A DNA stretch of 64,000 nt, taken from NCBI GenBank assembly GCA_000750105.3, contig JPHH03000016.1, positions 248,001-312,000 of the forward strand, written 5' to 3'. Origin of the DNA: Tolypocladium sp. Sup5 PDA-1. Taxonomy: Eukaryota; Ascomycota; Sordariomycetes; Hypocreales; Ophiocordycipitaceae. The position numbers and the translations under genes are program-made. The notes beneath the pieces were generated by a model, which did not search any database, was not told the origin of the DNA, and saw nothing but the letters and a program-made list of their open reading frames with translations. This document shows, one piece after another, positions 11,524 through 24,200 of the stretch; within the stretch, counting starts at the first letter, position 1; every line of letters begins with the position of its first letter.

Positions 11524-11616
11524 TGCAATTTGGTGGTGGCGTTCAGCGCTTACATAATAATCGTACGGGTCCCGTACATTTTACATGTACGGGTACCCGT
11601 ACACCTATTGGGTCCC
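11524..11616 (-). repeat. MULE right terminal inverted repeat
   Basis: Reverse complement of the left terminal repeat with scattered differences. It keeps the perfect 18-bp palindrome (11586-11603), while the inner palindrome has lost one central base. Confidence 0.93.
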
Positions 11617-11625
11617 CGAGTACGC
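11617..11625. repeat. Target-site duplication, right copy
   Basis: CGAGTACGC, identical to 8935-8943. Confidence 0.93.
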
Positions 11626-12570
11626 TCACGTCTGACTAAGCCCGGCTTACCGTGACCACTTTGCCTCAACTTTGAAGATGGCGACACCTGCGCTGCATGT
11701 CTCATGACCTGCTTGAGTCCCCAGTCTCTGATTACTTGCATGTGGCTGGGAGCGCCTAGTCGTTCCGGGTCGCTCGCTGCACTCAGACTTCTTCTCTCGT
11801 ATGTTGGCCTTCGCTACTATTTACCTTGGCGAAACTGTCATGGAATAACATCGTCATTGGCCGCAAGCCAGAATGATATTCCAGATATCGAGGTTCTGCT
11901 TATGAAACACTGACGCAGGTGCTTCGACACGACGGGGACGAGGTGGTCATGTCGAATCCTTCGCTTGCTGCCTGTCTCAGTCTCACAGGCCTTGACTAAG
12001 ACGAGGCCAACAACTCGAAAAGAATCGTGCGCCACTCGCACAAGAGTAATAATACTAGGTATCCTGGACCGTCTCGTAAGGAAGCGCCATTTTAGAGTAT
12101 TATGAGGTCTAAGATACTTGTGAAGGCTCCAGAACCGTCGTTTTCCAGGCTGTCGAGAGCTTGAAAGGATGACCAAGTAGGCCATTCGGGTCGAGCCCGA
12201 TAATGCACACGAACGGATATGATCCTGAACCTTCTGGCAACTGCAGTGCGCCTTGACAATTCATGGTAAAGCACGGTCGTAGGAAAGTCATCGTTGAGTA
12301 ATGGGCCATGTCTCGATGGCCGGGATATCTCATCAACCCTTCTAGGCCCTCGTACTTTGTACGGAGTGGTTCGTATGCATGTTCCACCAGCCGTCATCGC
12401 TTAAGAGGCAACGGCTGCCCCATCTTTCTTGTTTTTAATGTTCATTTCACGTTTCTGGCTGCCATCCCACGGATCGGCGTTTCTTCAACATTGTTGGATC
12501 GAGATCTTCTTCAAAGGGCATACTTCTTCAAGTTTCTGCGCCGTTTTCAACTCGGCCGACATTGTCAACA
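11626..12570. other. Gap between MULE and dehydrogenase gene
   Basis: About 945 bp. It holds the FHA-like relic (separate entry) and the presumed dehydrogenase promoter. A minus-strand frame of 92 codons from an ATG near 12387 has no recognisable motif and is not called. Confidence 0.5.
11840..11999 (+). pseudogene. Broken FHA-domain fragment
   Basis: Three short pieces in different plus frames resemble an FHA phosphothreonine-binding domain in order: NIVIGRKPE (the typical IGR..P strand), then DIPDIEV, then LLMKH and VLRHDGDEVVMSNP (the terminal L.DGDEV strand). Stops (TGA after RKPE, TGA after LLMKH) and frame changes separate them, and the central part of the domain is missing. I infer an internally deleted relic of an FHA protein. 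No start or downstream domain is visible. The pieces are short, so chance resemblance cannot be excluded. Confidence 0.4.
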
Positions 12571-13729
12571 ATGGATTCGCAAGAATGGGTCAAATCGCAA
12601 CGCAAGGAGCTCCCCATAACTCTCACCGCAGATGAGTGCAGGGGCAAGACGTACATCGTCACAGGCGCAACTAGCGGCCTGGGTCTCGAATGCACCAAAC
12701 ACCTCGTGCGGCTCGAATGCGCTCGCGTCATCATGGCCGTCCGGAACCTCAAAAGCGGCGAGGCTATCAAAGCGTCCATTGAGAGCAAGGCTGGTCGCCA
12801 AGGTGTCATTCACGTTTGGCACTTGGACCTGACCTTTTTCGAGTCGGTCAAAGCATTTGCAAAGAGGGCCGAGGCAGAGCTGGACCGAGTGGATGGCGTC
12901 GTTGCGAATGCTGGCGTTGACAACGGGTATTGGATTGAAGTCGCGGGCATGGAGTCCAATTTGACGGTCAACATCTTGGGCAATCTGCTGTTCATTGTCC
13001 TCATGCTTCCCGTTTTGAGGAAGAGCGCGGCGAGCTTTGCGACAACGCCGTGCATCACGATCACTGGCACCATGGGAGCATTTTCCACACTTCAATGCCT
13101 CGAAAAGCTCGACCGCGATGACATATTCAGCGATCTCAATAACCGACAGAAGTGGGAACCTACTATGGACGCGCGGTATATATATGCTTCTAGACCTTTC
13201 ATGGGAGCCAGAGCCTCGCTAATGAGGCGGCAGATACGTTTTCTCCAAACTTCTGCTGCATTTTGCGACATGCCAAATTGCAGCACTCGCTCCCGTCAAT
13301 CGTACTGGGGTAGTTGTTAACATAGTGAATCCTGGGCTGTGCAAGACCAATCTCCAAAGCAACGTGAGGCTTCCGATGCGCATCATTGTATTCATCACGA
13401 AGCTTCTCATAGGGCGTACCGCCGAGGTGGGTAGCCGCACGCTGTTGTATGGCATCGCTGCTGGGGCTGAGAGCCATGGCAAATACTTATCCGACTGCGA
13501 GATCAAGGAGTAAGCCTTTGCGACCTAAAATACATTGTTACAGAGTTCCGCACTGACAGCACGGCACAGAGAAGAGGTCCCGGACTGGATCACGAACGAA
13601 GATGGCATGATTTGGCAGGGCAAGGTTTGGGATCAAATTGCGGAAAAATTAGAGTCAGTTCAACCAGGCTGTATCAAGGCTGCCCTGGAGGATGAGGTGT
13701 TGGAAGCCACCCACCATCCTGTATTATGA
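12571..13729 (+). CDS. Short-chain dehydrogenase/reductase, retinol-dehydrogenase type
   Basis: NAD(P)-dependent oxidoreductase, 346 aa. Exons 12571-13175, 13234-13509 and 13570-13729; introns of 58 and 60 nt, GT-AG, the first with a GCTAATG branch site. Rossmann signature TGATSGLG at residues 31-38, NAG at 113-115, catalytic Tyr203 and Lys207 (YVFSK, created by joining exons 1 and 2), then NPGLCKTNL. The segment that normally holds the catalytic Ser reads TGTMGAF, so a Thr may stand in. The ATG at 12571 has a good context (CAACAATGG); a frame upstream begins only at TTG. It lies 906 bp upstream of the synthetase on the same strand. A role in the pathway, for instance reducing a released aldehyde, is possible, but nothing in the sequence ties its substrate to the peptide. 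Confidence 0.82.
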
Positions 13730-14635
13730 GATTGTAAAGTACAGAGAAGGTGCTGAATTGACGAGTCTAAGAAATACAAAGAACGTAATACTGGTCACAT
13801 AAGCAATGACACGGGCAGTCACATCTCAAGTGGGCAACCTGCTTCAGCGCTTTAATAAAAATGAAGTTGAACATCAAGTCGGACTAAAACTTATAGACAG
13901 AAAGACCCAAGCAAACTGGATGTAGTGGTCACAATCCAGGAGTCAATTATGTGACAAGACGCTTTCGACATAAAGTGAAGACATATGAGATGGCCTCATC
14001 GCAATGTGCGATGAGCCGAGGTTGTTGCCCATCTCAGAGAAAGCGGCAATTGCACCAGAGGGCATTTGGACCGAAAGTCGCTCACTGTTCCAGTTGCCGA
14101 ATGAATTGATAGACTCCGGAAGCATGTGTTGTGCTCGCGGGGGCTTTAGTAATATCGTAAATCGTGATGTTTCACTCAATGCCGCCGACACCTAATATGC
14201 AGATATGAGTCGTCCCGACCCCTCCTCAGTGCGACATGATCCTCCCAGTATAGCCGTCTCCCGTGCTACCATATCCCATTTGCTTCGGCTTCTTTCACGG
14301 TCAGCCCAAAGTGCCATAGCGGCCTCGCCCGAAGCGCGATCATACCTGATCTCTTCGTCATGAGTAAGGTGCTACTCCGTGTGGTGGTGTCTGGTCGGTG
14401 CAGATGGGGCTGCCTGTGGTTCATTGGGAAGCTTATGCAAGGTGCGGAATGTAGGACGCACTCAATTCCGCACGAGAATCCCTCTTTTTGATACAGCTCC
14501 CGAATTGAACTGTCTGTTTGGTTGATGTTCACCTGCTAGAGTCTACTCAGAGTCGGAAGCTTGCCATTGCTTGGTTATTGTTTGTCGACCGCGTGTTGTT
14601 TCGAACCTCAACTACGCCCCCGAAGACGACGCAAA
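13730..14635. promoter_or_regulatory. Upstream region of the giant synthetase gene
   Basis: 906 bp with no recognisable gene on either strand, so it should hold the synthetase promoter. It also contains no recognisable N-terminal part of an adenylation domain, which supports the view that the synthetase really begins with a truncated A fragment. Confidence 0.55.
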
Positions 14636-15257
14636 ATGGATTCAAAAACACTCCAGGCACTCGCTGATATCGAAAAATGTATCTTGGATGATCCTTTGGT
14701 GAAGCAGGCCAAGGTTCTGAACCTGGCGGCTGCTGGCGGTGGTGATCCTCAGTGGGTGACGGTACTGGTTCTTGCAAACAGTGGCGACTCTCAGGAAGCA
14801 GAAGGCTCCGTGGTGATCAAGAAAGCACGGAAAAGACTTCGACATGTCTTTGAAAAGGCACTCGTCCCCAAGAAATGGATCGTTCTCGGCCATTTCCCAA
14901 CTGACGAGTCCGGGCGCGTGGACGAGAACCGACTCGTGCGTCACCTGACGACTTCGCCGACTCGTGACGGCCTTTCCACCAAGGAAAAGCGGCAGAGACT
15001 CATCGAGGATGCATCGAAAGACGCGGTCACTGATGCGACCACCACGGAGGTGGAGCTCGTGCTCAAGATGCTCTGGGCGCAAGTCTTGTGCCTGGACCCA
15101 AAGGAGATCAGACCCCAAGACAGCTTTCTGATACTTGGTGGTGACTCCATCTTGGCCATTGAACTGGCGGCGCTCGCTCAAGAGTACGGAATTGGCCTTA
15201 GTACGACACTGGTTCTCCAGAAGCCAGAGCTTGCAGGCATGGCCGCCGCTGTTGCCA
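14636..15257 (+). other. NRPS start region: truncated A domain plus first T domain
   Basis: Residues 1-~110 resemble only the mobile C-terminal subdomain of an adenylate-forming enzyme: a helix-strand pattern ending ALVPKKWIVLGHFPTDESGRVDENRL, matching the A9-A10 region, with Arg where the catalytic Lys of SGKxDR would be. The nucleotide-binding N-terminal subdomain is absent. The following T domain is complete (SFLILGGDSILAIELA, phosphopantetheine Ser171). It cannot load itself; an acyl group is presumably delivered in trans and passed on by C1. Confidence 0.8.
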
Positions 15258-18200
15258 TCGATGACGATCAGGGGATGACATTGGAGCCTGGGCGACCGTT
15301 TCCCACGATGCCGAACAGCGAACGAGAAGCTACATTCGCCCAAGTCCAAAAGCAGTGCGGTTTACGGCCGCATGAGCAGGTGGCGGATGTTTATCCTTGC
15401 TCGCCACTGCAAGAAGGACTCATGGCTCTGGGCTTGAAGCAGCCTGGATCCTACATTTCACGACCGGTTTGGCGACTTCCCAAAACCATCGACGTTGGTC
15501 GGTTCAAACACGCCTGGACTCAAACTGTCGATCTTTTCGCAAATCTGCGCACTCGAGTTGTGTTACTTGCGGGTCGACCTGTCCAGGCTGTGATCCGGAG
15601 CCAAGTCAGCTGGGAGGCGGACCCCAACACGGGCATTTGCGCCTTCATGAATCACGCGCGGAGCATGGAGATGGGGTATGGCTCCCGCCTCTGTCGTTAT
15701 GCCTTGATTGAAGACCGTGGCGAGATTTACTTCGTCTTCATGGCGCACCATGCGGTCTTTGACGGCTTGAGCATGAGGATTGTCCTGGACGCATTGCACC
15801 AAGCGTACCAAGGAAACGCTCCTCGCACACCGCAGCCTTACGTCGACTTCATCAGATATACCCAGACTTTGGACCATGACACTGCGACGGGGTATTGGAA
15901 GGATCAGCTCAATGGCGCTAGACAGGCTGCATTCCCTGGGAAAAGCCACCAAGCAAAGCCGGCCGTGCCTCATCGCATGACTGGCGTCATGAAGCGGGCA
16001 ATCCCGTTTCCCAGGAGCACAGGGACGTCCATCACGAAAGCCACAGTCCTGCGAGCAGCTTGGGCAATTGTCATTGCTCGATACTGCGACACCGATGATG
16101 TGTGTTTTGGTACCACGGTCTCCGGGAGGCACGCGCCAGTGCCGGGCTTGCAAACCATGGCTGGACCGGTTATTGCAACGGTGCCCATCAGAGTCCGTCT
16201 TGATCCACACCAATCTGTACCGGACTTTCTTTCGTCTATCCAGTCTCAAGCAAACGGGATGGTTGCCTTTGAGCAGTTTGGGCTCCAGGGGATCGCAAAG
16301 GTCTGCCAGGATGCAAAAGAAGCCTGCGATTTCAGGAGCCTTCTGGTGATCCAGCCGATCCAGCACTTGAGCTCAGGGGCAACTTCTGCAACCTCTGGCA
16401 ATGCGTTGATGCTGCAGGACAGCTTTGAACAGGCATTGTCTCAAGAGTCGGCACAAAACTACTTCAACTATCCCCTCGTTATGCAGCCATGGATGGCAGA
16501 TGACCATGTCGAGCTCGACATCACGTACGACACAGACGCCCTCACTGACTTCCAGCTGGAGGCCCTATCTCAGCAATTCGAGTTTACCATTCAGCAGCTT
16601 CTGGTGCAAGACCAGACGAAGCTGAGAGACATTTGGGTGGCAGGCCCCTGGGATAAACAGCAGGCGCTCGACTGGAACACCGAGGAGCGGCCGGAACAAG
16701 TTGATGCTTGTTTTCACGACCTTTTCAATGATCAAGCTCTAAAGCAGCCGGATGCCCTTGCAATCCAGGCCTGGGATGGAGAGCTGACTTACACCGAGCT
16801 GGACCGCGCTTCCAACCGACTGGCCCACCACATCGCAAACAACTTCGAAATAAAGAACGACGACTTCGTCCACGTGTGTTTCGAAAAGTCCGTATGGTTC
16901 TTTGTGTCCATTCTCGCCATCAACAAGGTTGGGGCCGCCTGGGCGCCTTTGGATCCGTCCCACCCGTTCAGCCGCCACCAGCAGGTGGTACAGCAGACCA
17001 TGGCCAAACTTGCCCTGTGCTCGCCTGCCAATGCCGCCTTGTGCGCGGATCTGGTACCAAACATCATTGAAGTTTCCTCTCGGCTCGATAAAGACCTGGC
17101 GAAGAGTACCACCTCCAACACCAACGCCCTGGCCCCTGCGGTTGTTACCTCGCCCCGTCACGCTGCCTATGTCTTGTTCACCTCTGGAAGCACGGGAACA
17201 CCGAAAGGGATCGTTATGGAACATAGGTCTGTTTGCAATAGCCAACTATCTATTTGCCGGAGGATGGGCTTGACCCCGGGAACCAAGATGCTTCAATTTG
17301 CCGCCTTCGTCTTCGACCTTTGCATTGGAGAAGTCGTCGGCCCCCTCATTTCCGGCGCTTGTATCTGCGTTCCTTCCGACTACACACGAGTCAACGACAT
17401 TACGCAGTTTATAAGAGACATGGATATATCCTGGCTCTTCCTGACTCCGGCTTTGGCTAGAACATTCAAGCCTAGCGATGTTCCTAACGTCGAGCTTGTG
17501 CTACTCTGCGGCGAAGCTGTCACTCAGGACGTTTTCGACGGTTGGTTTGGCAAGGTGCGTCTGATCAATGGCTGGGGGCCAGCAGAGACGTGTGTTTTCA
17601 GCACACTACATGAGTGGCAGACCATCGACGAATCACCCATGACGGTTGGACGACCTGTTGCGGCGTACTGTTGGATTGTGGACCCTGATGACCCCCGTCG
17701 GCTCGCTCCTATCGGGACAGTTGGTGAGGTCATCATACAAGGCCCAACAGTACTACGAGAGTACCTGTCAGACCGCGAGCGAACACGGCAGTCTGTGGTT
17801 GATGTCCCTCCCAGCTGGGCAGCTGAACTGTCCAAGTCCTGGAACCGGCTATTCAAGTCTGGCGACCTTTGCCGTTACAACCCGGATGGTACCATCGAGT
17901 TCTGCGGCCGCAAGGACACCCAAATCAAGATCCGAGGACTGAGAGTTGAACTTGGCGAGATCGAATACCAAATCCGAAAATGCCTTTCGGGCATCGTGCA
18001 GGTGGCTGTCGACGTGCTTCACATCAACGGGAATACATCCTTGGCGTCTTACCTGTGCTTCAACGACGATATTCAAGTCGGGAACGCTAGCAAAGCCGAC
18101 GAAGAGACGCCGCCTAAGCTATTCTTGCCCTTGACGGATGCATTGAAAACCGAACTCACAGCCATGGTTGGCCGATTGAACGTTGTTTTGCCCACTTATA

Positions 18201-21200
18201 TGGTCCCAACCATATTCATTCCTTGTGCCTTTATGCCCTTTATAACATCTGCGAAACTGGATAGAAATGGACTTCGCCGCGAGGCTATGGCTCTTACGAC
18301 TGAGCAACTTGTACACTATTCCTTGGTGGATGGGGATAAGCGGCCGCCGGAAACCCCAATGGAACAGCGACTTCAACTCCTGTGGAGTCAGATCCTCAAA
18401 ATTTCACCAGACATGATTGGACGGGACGACAGCTTCCTTCAGCTTGGGGGAGACTCCATTGCCGTTATTCACTTGATCAGTGAAGCTCGCGATGCTGGAG
18501 TGTCCTTGGCCGTTCAAGACGTGTTTGATGACCCGCGGTTGCTCATGGTCGCAGCGAAGGCAAGGGAACAAGCAGCCACTGGCCAAGAAACGCAGGAGCC
18601 ACACAACCGCTTTGATCTCTTACTCGATTGGACCCGCAAGTCGGTCTTGGATGATGCAATTCGGGAGAGCTGTGGCTTATCGGCGGATCAAATCATTGAA
18701 GATGCCTTCCCTTGCACAAGCCTCCAGGAGGGTCTCATGGCTCTTAGCAGCAAGCAGCCCGGGTCGTACGTGACAAAGTACGTCTATCATCTTCCTCCAA
18801 CGATGGAGATTGCCCGTTTCAAGGAAGCGTGGAAGCAGACGATTGAGCTCTGTGGAAACTTGCGAACGAGAATTGTGTTTGCCGATGGGCAGTGCATCCA
18901 AGCATTAATCGGGGGTGATATTGAGTGGGAGACGACGGACGGAGTCAACATCCATTCCTTCATGCAGTCGATAAAGCACATGAAGATGAGCTACGGGTCG
19001 AGGCTCTGTCGGTATGCTCTCATTCGAGGCGACGACGGTACGGACTACTTTGTCTGGATCATTCATCACTCTGTTCACGATGGCTGGAGCATGCGAATCG
19101 TGTTGGACACGGTATACGATGCATATTACGGGAACAATCTGCCAGTTCTCACGCCGTATTCACACTTCATCAACTATACGATGAATCTCGATCCCGACAC
19201 AACCAGCGCATACTGGAGGACATACCTTCACCAAGCGCGACGCGCAGCCTTCCCGCCATCTGTCCGTGAAGCAGACTCTGCTAATGCCGCCGTCACAAGT
19301 GGGGTGCGCGTGCTGGACAAGACCATATCGCTGGATCGTGCTGTAGGCTCTTCCATAACCTTTGCAACTGTCGTCCGGGCGGCTTGGGCATTTGTCTTGG
19401 CCAAGTACAGCGATTCGGAAGATGTCTCCTTTGGCGCAACGGTGTCGGGGAGACAGGCGCCTGTCCGCGGCATTGGAAGAATCACGGGTACCTTGATCGC
19501 CACGGTGCCGGTACGAATACGCTGCGACAAGGGACAGTCCATCTCGAGCTATTTGGGGGACATCCAGTCCCAGGCATCGGACATGGTTCCGTATGAGCAG
19601 TTTGGGTTGCAGAATATTGCCAAAATCAGCTCCGATGCCAAGGAAGTTTGCGACCTGAACAGTCTATTGGTCATTCAACCTGGGCAGCAGATCACACACG
19701 CCCATGCCGAGGGCCAAGGGTTTCTCATTACTGCCAGCGAGGAGCAAACCATGGCGGAAGCTTCAATGGAGAACTACTTCAACTACCCTCTTGTTCTGAT
19801 GGCCTATATATACGAAGACCACGCCCAGCTGCGATTTGCATATAATTCCAACATCATCACCGAGTCGCAAGTGCTGGCGCTGTCCTCTCAGTACGATACC
19901 GTCGTGCAGCAGCTGAATGGATCGAGAGATGCTACACTCGACACCGTTTCTTTGGTCAGTCGGTGGGACTTGGACTTGGCTATTACCTCTCAGAGGCTCC
20001 AGCTCGGTACGAATTCTTGCACCCACTGGTTGATTGAAGCGCAGATCGAGTCTCATCCCGAGGCTCCCGCCGTGGCGGCCTGGGACAGACAGTTGACGTA
20101 CGAAGAACTCGGCGTTTATGCGTCTCGTCTGTCCAGCAAGCTTCAGAAGCTCGGGGTTGGACCAGAGACAGTCGTCCCGATATGTATGCCCAAGTCGGCT
20201 TGGACAGCTGTTGCAATGGTAGCCGTCGAGATGGCTGGGGGCGCGTTTGCCCCGTTGGACCCGGCAGCGCCGCCGGCACGATTGAAGGGCATCTTGGAAG
20301 ATACAAAGGCAAAGTTGGCTATTGTGTCATTATCCACCGACAAACTGCTGCAAGAACTTGGAGTCGAGACCCTGCTGTTCGATGAACGAACCGCCTGCAC
20401 CTTGCCAGACGAGGCATTGTCGGTGTCGAACGTCGAACCTAGCAACGCTGGCTGTATCGTTTTCACGTCCGGTAGCACAGGTAGGCCAAAGGGCATGGTT
20501 ATTCCACATAGTGCCATTTGCTCGTCGGCGAATGCCTACGGAGAGGACCTGAGAATCGGCCCAGGCACGCGGGTCTTCCAATTCTCCGCCTTTACCTTTG
20601 ACGTTGGCATCCTTGACGTGCTGGTCACGCTGATACGAGGAGGTTGTGTTTGCATCCCTTCGGAGGACCAGCGGTTGAACGATGTTTCTGGCGCTATCAA
20701 CACATATCAAGCGAATTGGGTCTTCCTGACTCCTACGGTCGCCGACCTCCTATCGCCTGAAGATGTTCCAGGGCTGGAAGTGCTCTGCCTAGGAGGAGAA
20801 GCTATCAGCAAAAAGTCAGCAGATCGTTGGAAAAACAAAGTGCAACTACACGGCCTTTACGGACCAGCAGAGGCATCTATTTGCGCATGGCGACCGAACC
20901 TCGCAAGTTCTGCGAAATCGACTAACATTGGATACCCTCTCTGCAGCTCCTTTTGGGTTGTTGAGCCTGCGAACGTTAAGAAGCTTGTTCCTGTTGGGTG
21001 TATTGGGGAACTGCTCATCGAAGGGCCTCTCTTGGCAAGAGGATACCTCAATGCGGACATTGCAGCAGCGTCCAACTTCATCGAGAAAGCCGACTGGCTT
21101 CCTGGGAGCGGACTTGGCGCAACACGACGGGCGTATCTCACTGGTGACTTGGTGAGACGGAATGTCGACGGCACTTTTGACTATGTCGGCCGCAAGGATA

Positions 21201-24200
21201 GTCAAGTGAAGATTCATGGTCAACGGGTCGAACTCGGTGAAATCGAGACCCAGCTACAGAAGGCTTTGCCAGACGATATGAGCGGCCTTGTAGACGTCGC
21301 AGATGGCTTGGACGGACACACCCTCTTGGCGTTTCTTTGGTTCGTGGACGGACCGAACTTTGAGCCACAATCACCCTTGCGACTGGTCGAATCCGTGCCA
21401 TCCGAACTACGCAAAGTGATCTCGCAATTGGAGTCTTCGCTTTCGACGGTGTTGCCATCCTACATGGTCCCGGCGGCGTATCTTACATTCCAAGGTGTTC
21501 CAGAAAAGACAACGTCAGGCAAAGTCAATCGCCGAGCGCTCGTTGCTCGCTTCGATGCTATGTCTTTAGAACAACGGTCACTCTTCGCCCCCGAGAAAAC
21601 TGAGAAAGAGGACCTCACTACGCCAATGGAGTTCAAAATACTAAGCTTGTGGGCCGAGCTGCTACACATCCCGGATGAAAGCATTGGCAAGGCTGACAAC
21701 TTTCTTCGTCTTGGAGGCGACTCGGTAACCGCGGTTCGCCTGGTTGCGCTGGCACGACAGCACGACATTATTCTGACGGTCGGATTCATCTTCAAGGCGC
21801 CGAGGCTATGCGACATGGCTGAGCTGGCGTCTTCGTCGAGGCATGGAGTGTCGCACGAGGCCATCCACGTGAACAGCTCGCTGTCGCTGGATGAAAATGA
21901 CGGCATCAGGCCAGCCGTTGAAGCTCAATGCGATCTATCACCTGCGTCGCGAATCGAGGACATATATCCTTGCACGAAAATGCAAGAAGGCCTCATGTCC
22001 TTGGCTGTGAAGCACCCAGGCTCGTACGTCGCCAAGCAAGTTTATCGCCTGTCGGAAGACGTCGACCATCGCCGCTTTAAGAACTCCTGGGAAAGAGTCG
22101 TGGAGTTGTGTCCGATTCTGCGAACCAGAATCGTGCTTGTGGCTGGCGAAACTCTTCAAGCCGTCGTAACCGAGAACTTTCTGTGGGAAGAAACGGACGG
22201 CAGTACTCTCAGCGCGTACTTGGGCCGTTTAGACAATCTCGAGCTGGGCTATGGATCGCGTCTGTGCCAATGCGCCCTTGTAAAGGGAAAGGACGGCAAG
22301 ATGCATTTTATCTGGGCCATCCATCACACTATCTTTGATGGCTGGACCAGGAACATCATCATGGCAATGCTCGACGATCTTTACCACGGCGGCCGACCAG
22401 AAGCGCCGCACCCCTACGTCAACTTTATAAATTACACAACAAGCCTCGACATCCAGGAGGCCAGTGCGTATTGGCAAAAGCAGCTTCATGGCGCCAAACG
22501 AGCCACATATCCGCGAGTTCCTCGAGCGAATCCACCTTCCGACACCGCCTCCATTAAGGTCAGTCGTGTGGTCAGATCGACTATTCCCCTCCCATCCTTG
22601 CCAGACAGGTCGGTCACAAAGGCATCCGTCCTGCGTGCGGCATGGGCAGTTCTTCTTGCACGCTACTGTAACACCGATGATGTATGCTTCGGAATGATCG
22701 TCTCGGGACGCAACGCGCCGGTTCCAAGCCTGGACGTAACCGCCGGTCCGATGATCGCTACGGTGCCGTTCCGGACGCGACTTGACCGGCAACAAGATGT
22801 GTCCCACTTGCTCCACGACGTGCACGACAGGGCGATGGAGATGATCCCCTACGAGCAATTTGGTCTGCAAGCCATCTCAAAACTTGGACCCGATGCTGAG
22901 GAAGCCTGCAGCTTCTCTAGCTTATTGGTGATCCAGCCGTCGCAGTTTGGCTCCGCGAATATCCGCGATGGTGGAATCTTGACCGACGTTGATGACGAGG
23001 CCGTTGAAGTGGCCACCTTGCGCAACTTTGTCAACTATCCTCTGGTCATCCAATGTGAGCTCGCCGATGAACAAGCGAACCTCTTTTTCATCTACGACGA
23101 GAGCGTGCTTTCAAATGAGCAGCTTCTGGCCCTCTCTCACCAATTGGGTCATGTTGTCGAGCAACTCTCGACTCAGCAGAACAAGCCACTGGGCGACATC
23201 TCACTATCCAGCCCTTGGGACATCGAAAAGGCCATAGAGTGGAATCAATATGATACCGAGACCGTGGACTCATGTCCACACGAGCTCATTGAAGCACAGT
23301 GCAGACTGCGACCAGAGGCTCCGGCAATCTGCGGATGGGATGCAAAGTTCACTTACGAAGAGCTCAACAGCGCTGCCAATAGGCTAGCTCATTGCATTTC
23401 TCAAGGCCGCAATGTTGAGCCGGACGATATTGTTCTCGTTTGCTTTGAGAAGTCTGCTTGGTTTGTGGTGGCTATTTTAGCCATCAACAAAGCCGGCGCG
23501 GCATGGGCACCCCTTGATCCGTCGCATCCACCAAGTCGGCACCTGCGGGTTGCCCAGCAGACGGGCGCAAAGCTCGCTCTAGTATCGCCAACATGCAGAG
23601 CAATCTGCGCCAACCTCGTCAATGACATCGTCGAAGTGACGCCGGACTTGGACAGAGAGCTGGCGAAAAATGATTTGAAGAGCCAGAGCGGACCAACCAC
23701 CAAGGTCTCTCCAGACAACATAGCGTATGTGCTGTTCACATCCGGAAGCACTGGAACTCCGAAAGGCGTCATCACAGAGCATCGACATTTATGTACGAGC
23801 CAAAGAGTCGTAAGCAACATAATCGGCCTGACGCCTGATGTGAGGATGCTGCAATTCGCCTCGTTTGTATTCGATGCCGCCGTAGCAGAAATCTTTTGGT
23901 CCTTGCTCTCCGGCGCCTGCGTGTGCATTCCATCTGACAGCGACAGAATGAGCAACCTAACAGAGTTCATCCAAGATACGCAAGTCAATTGGACCACTCT
24001 AACGCCGTCCGTTGCCCGGGTGCTGCGTCCGGCTGATGTCCCAAGTTTACGGGTGCTCATCCTCGGGGGTGAGGCTGTGGGCCAAGACATACTTGACGCT
24101 TGGTTCGGAAGGCTTCGACTCATAAACGCCTGGGGCCCAACCGAAATGTGCGTTATCGGTGCAGCCCATGAATTTGAAGCAATGGATGAGTCGCCCCTTG

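Larger units (their letters stand above)
8944..11616 (+). mobile_element. Complete Mutator-like (MULE) DNA transposon, 2,673 bp
   Basis: The element starts GGGACCCAATAGGTG and ends with the reverse complement. Terminal inverted repeats are about 94 and 93 bp with few mismatches and one indel. It is flanked by a perfect 9-bp direct repeat, the target length typical of Mutator elements. It carries one uninterrupted 793-codon transposase gene. Intact ends, target duplication and ORF together indicate a recent and possibly autonomous insertion between LTN1 and the FHA relic. Confidence 0.95.

Noticed and set aside
12109..12387. 92-codon minus-strand frame between the FHA relic and the dehydrogenase
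   Set aside because: Has an ATG but no recognisable motif, no codon bias and lies in degraded sequence; kept out of the gene list.
14561..14635. In-frame extension of the synthetase upstream to 14561
   Set aside because: It opens at TTG; the 25 residues look like non-coding sequence, and the ATG at 14636 has a good context.
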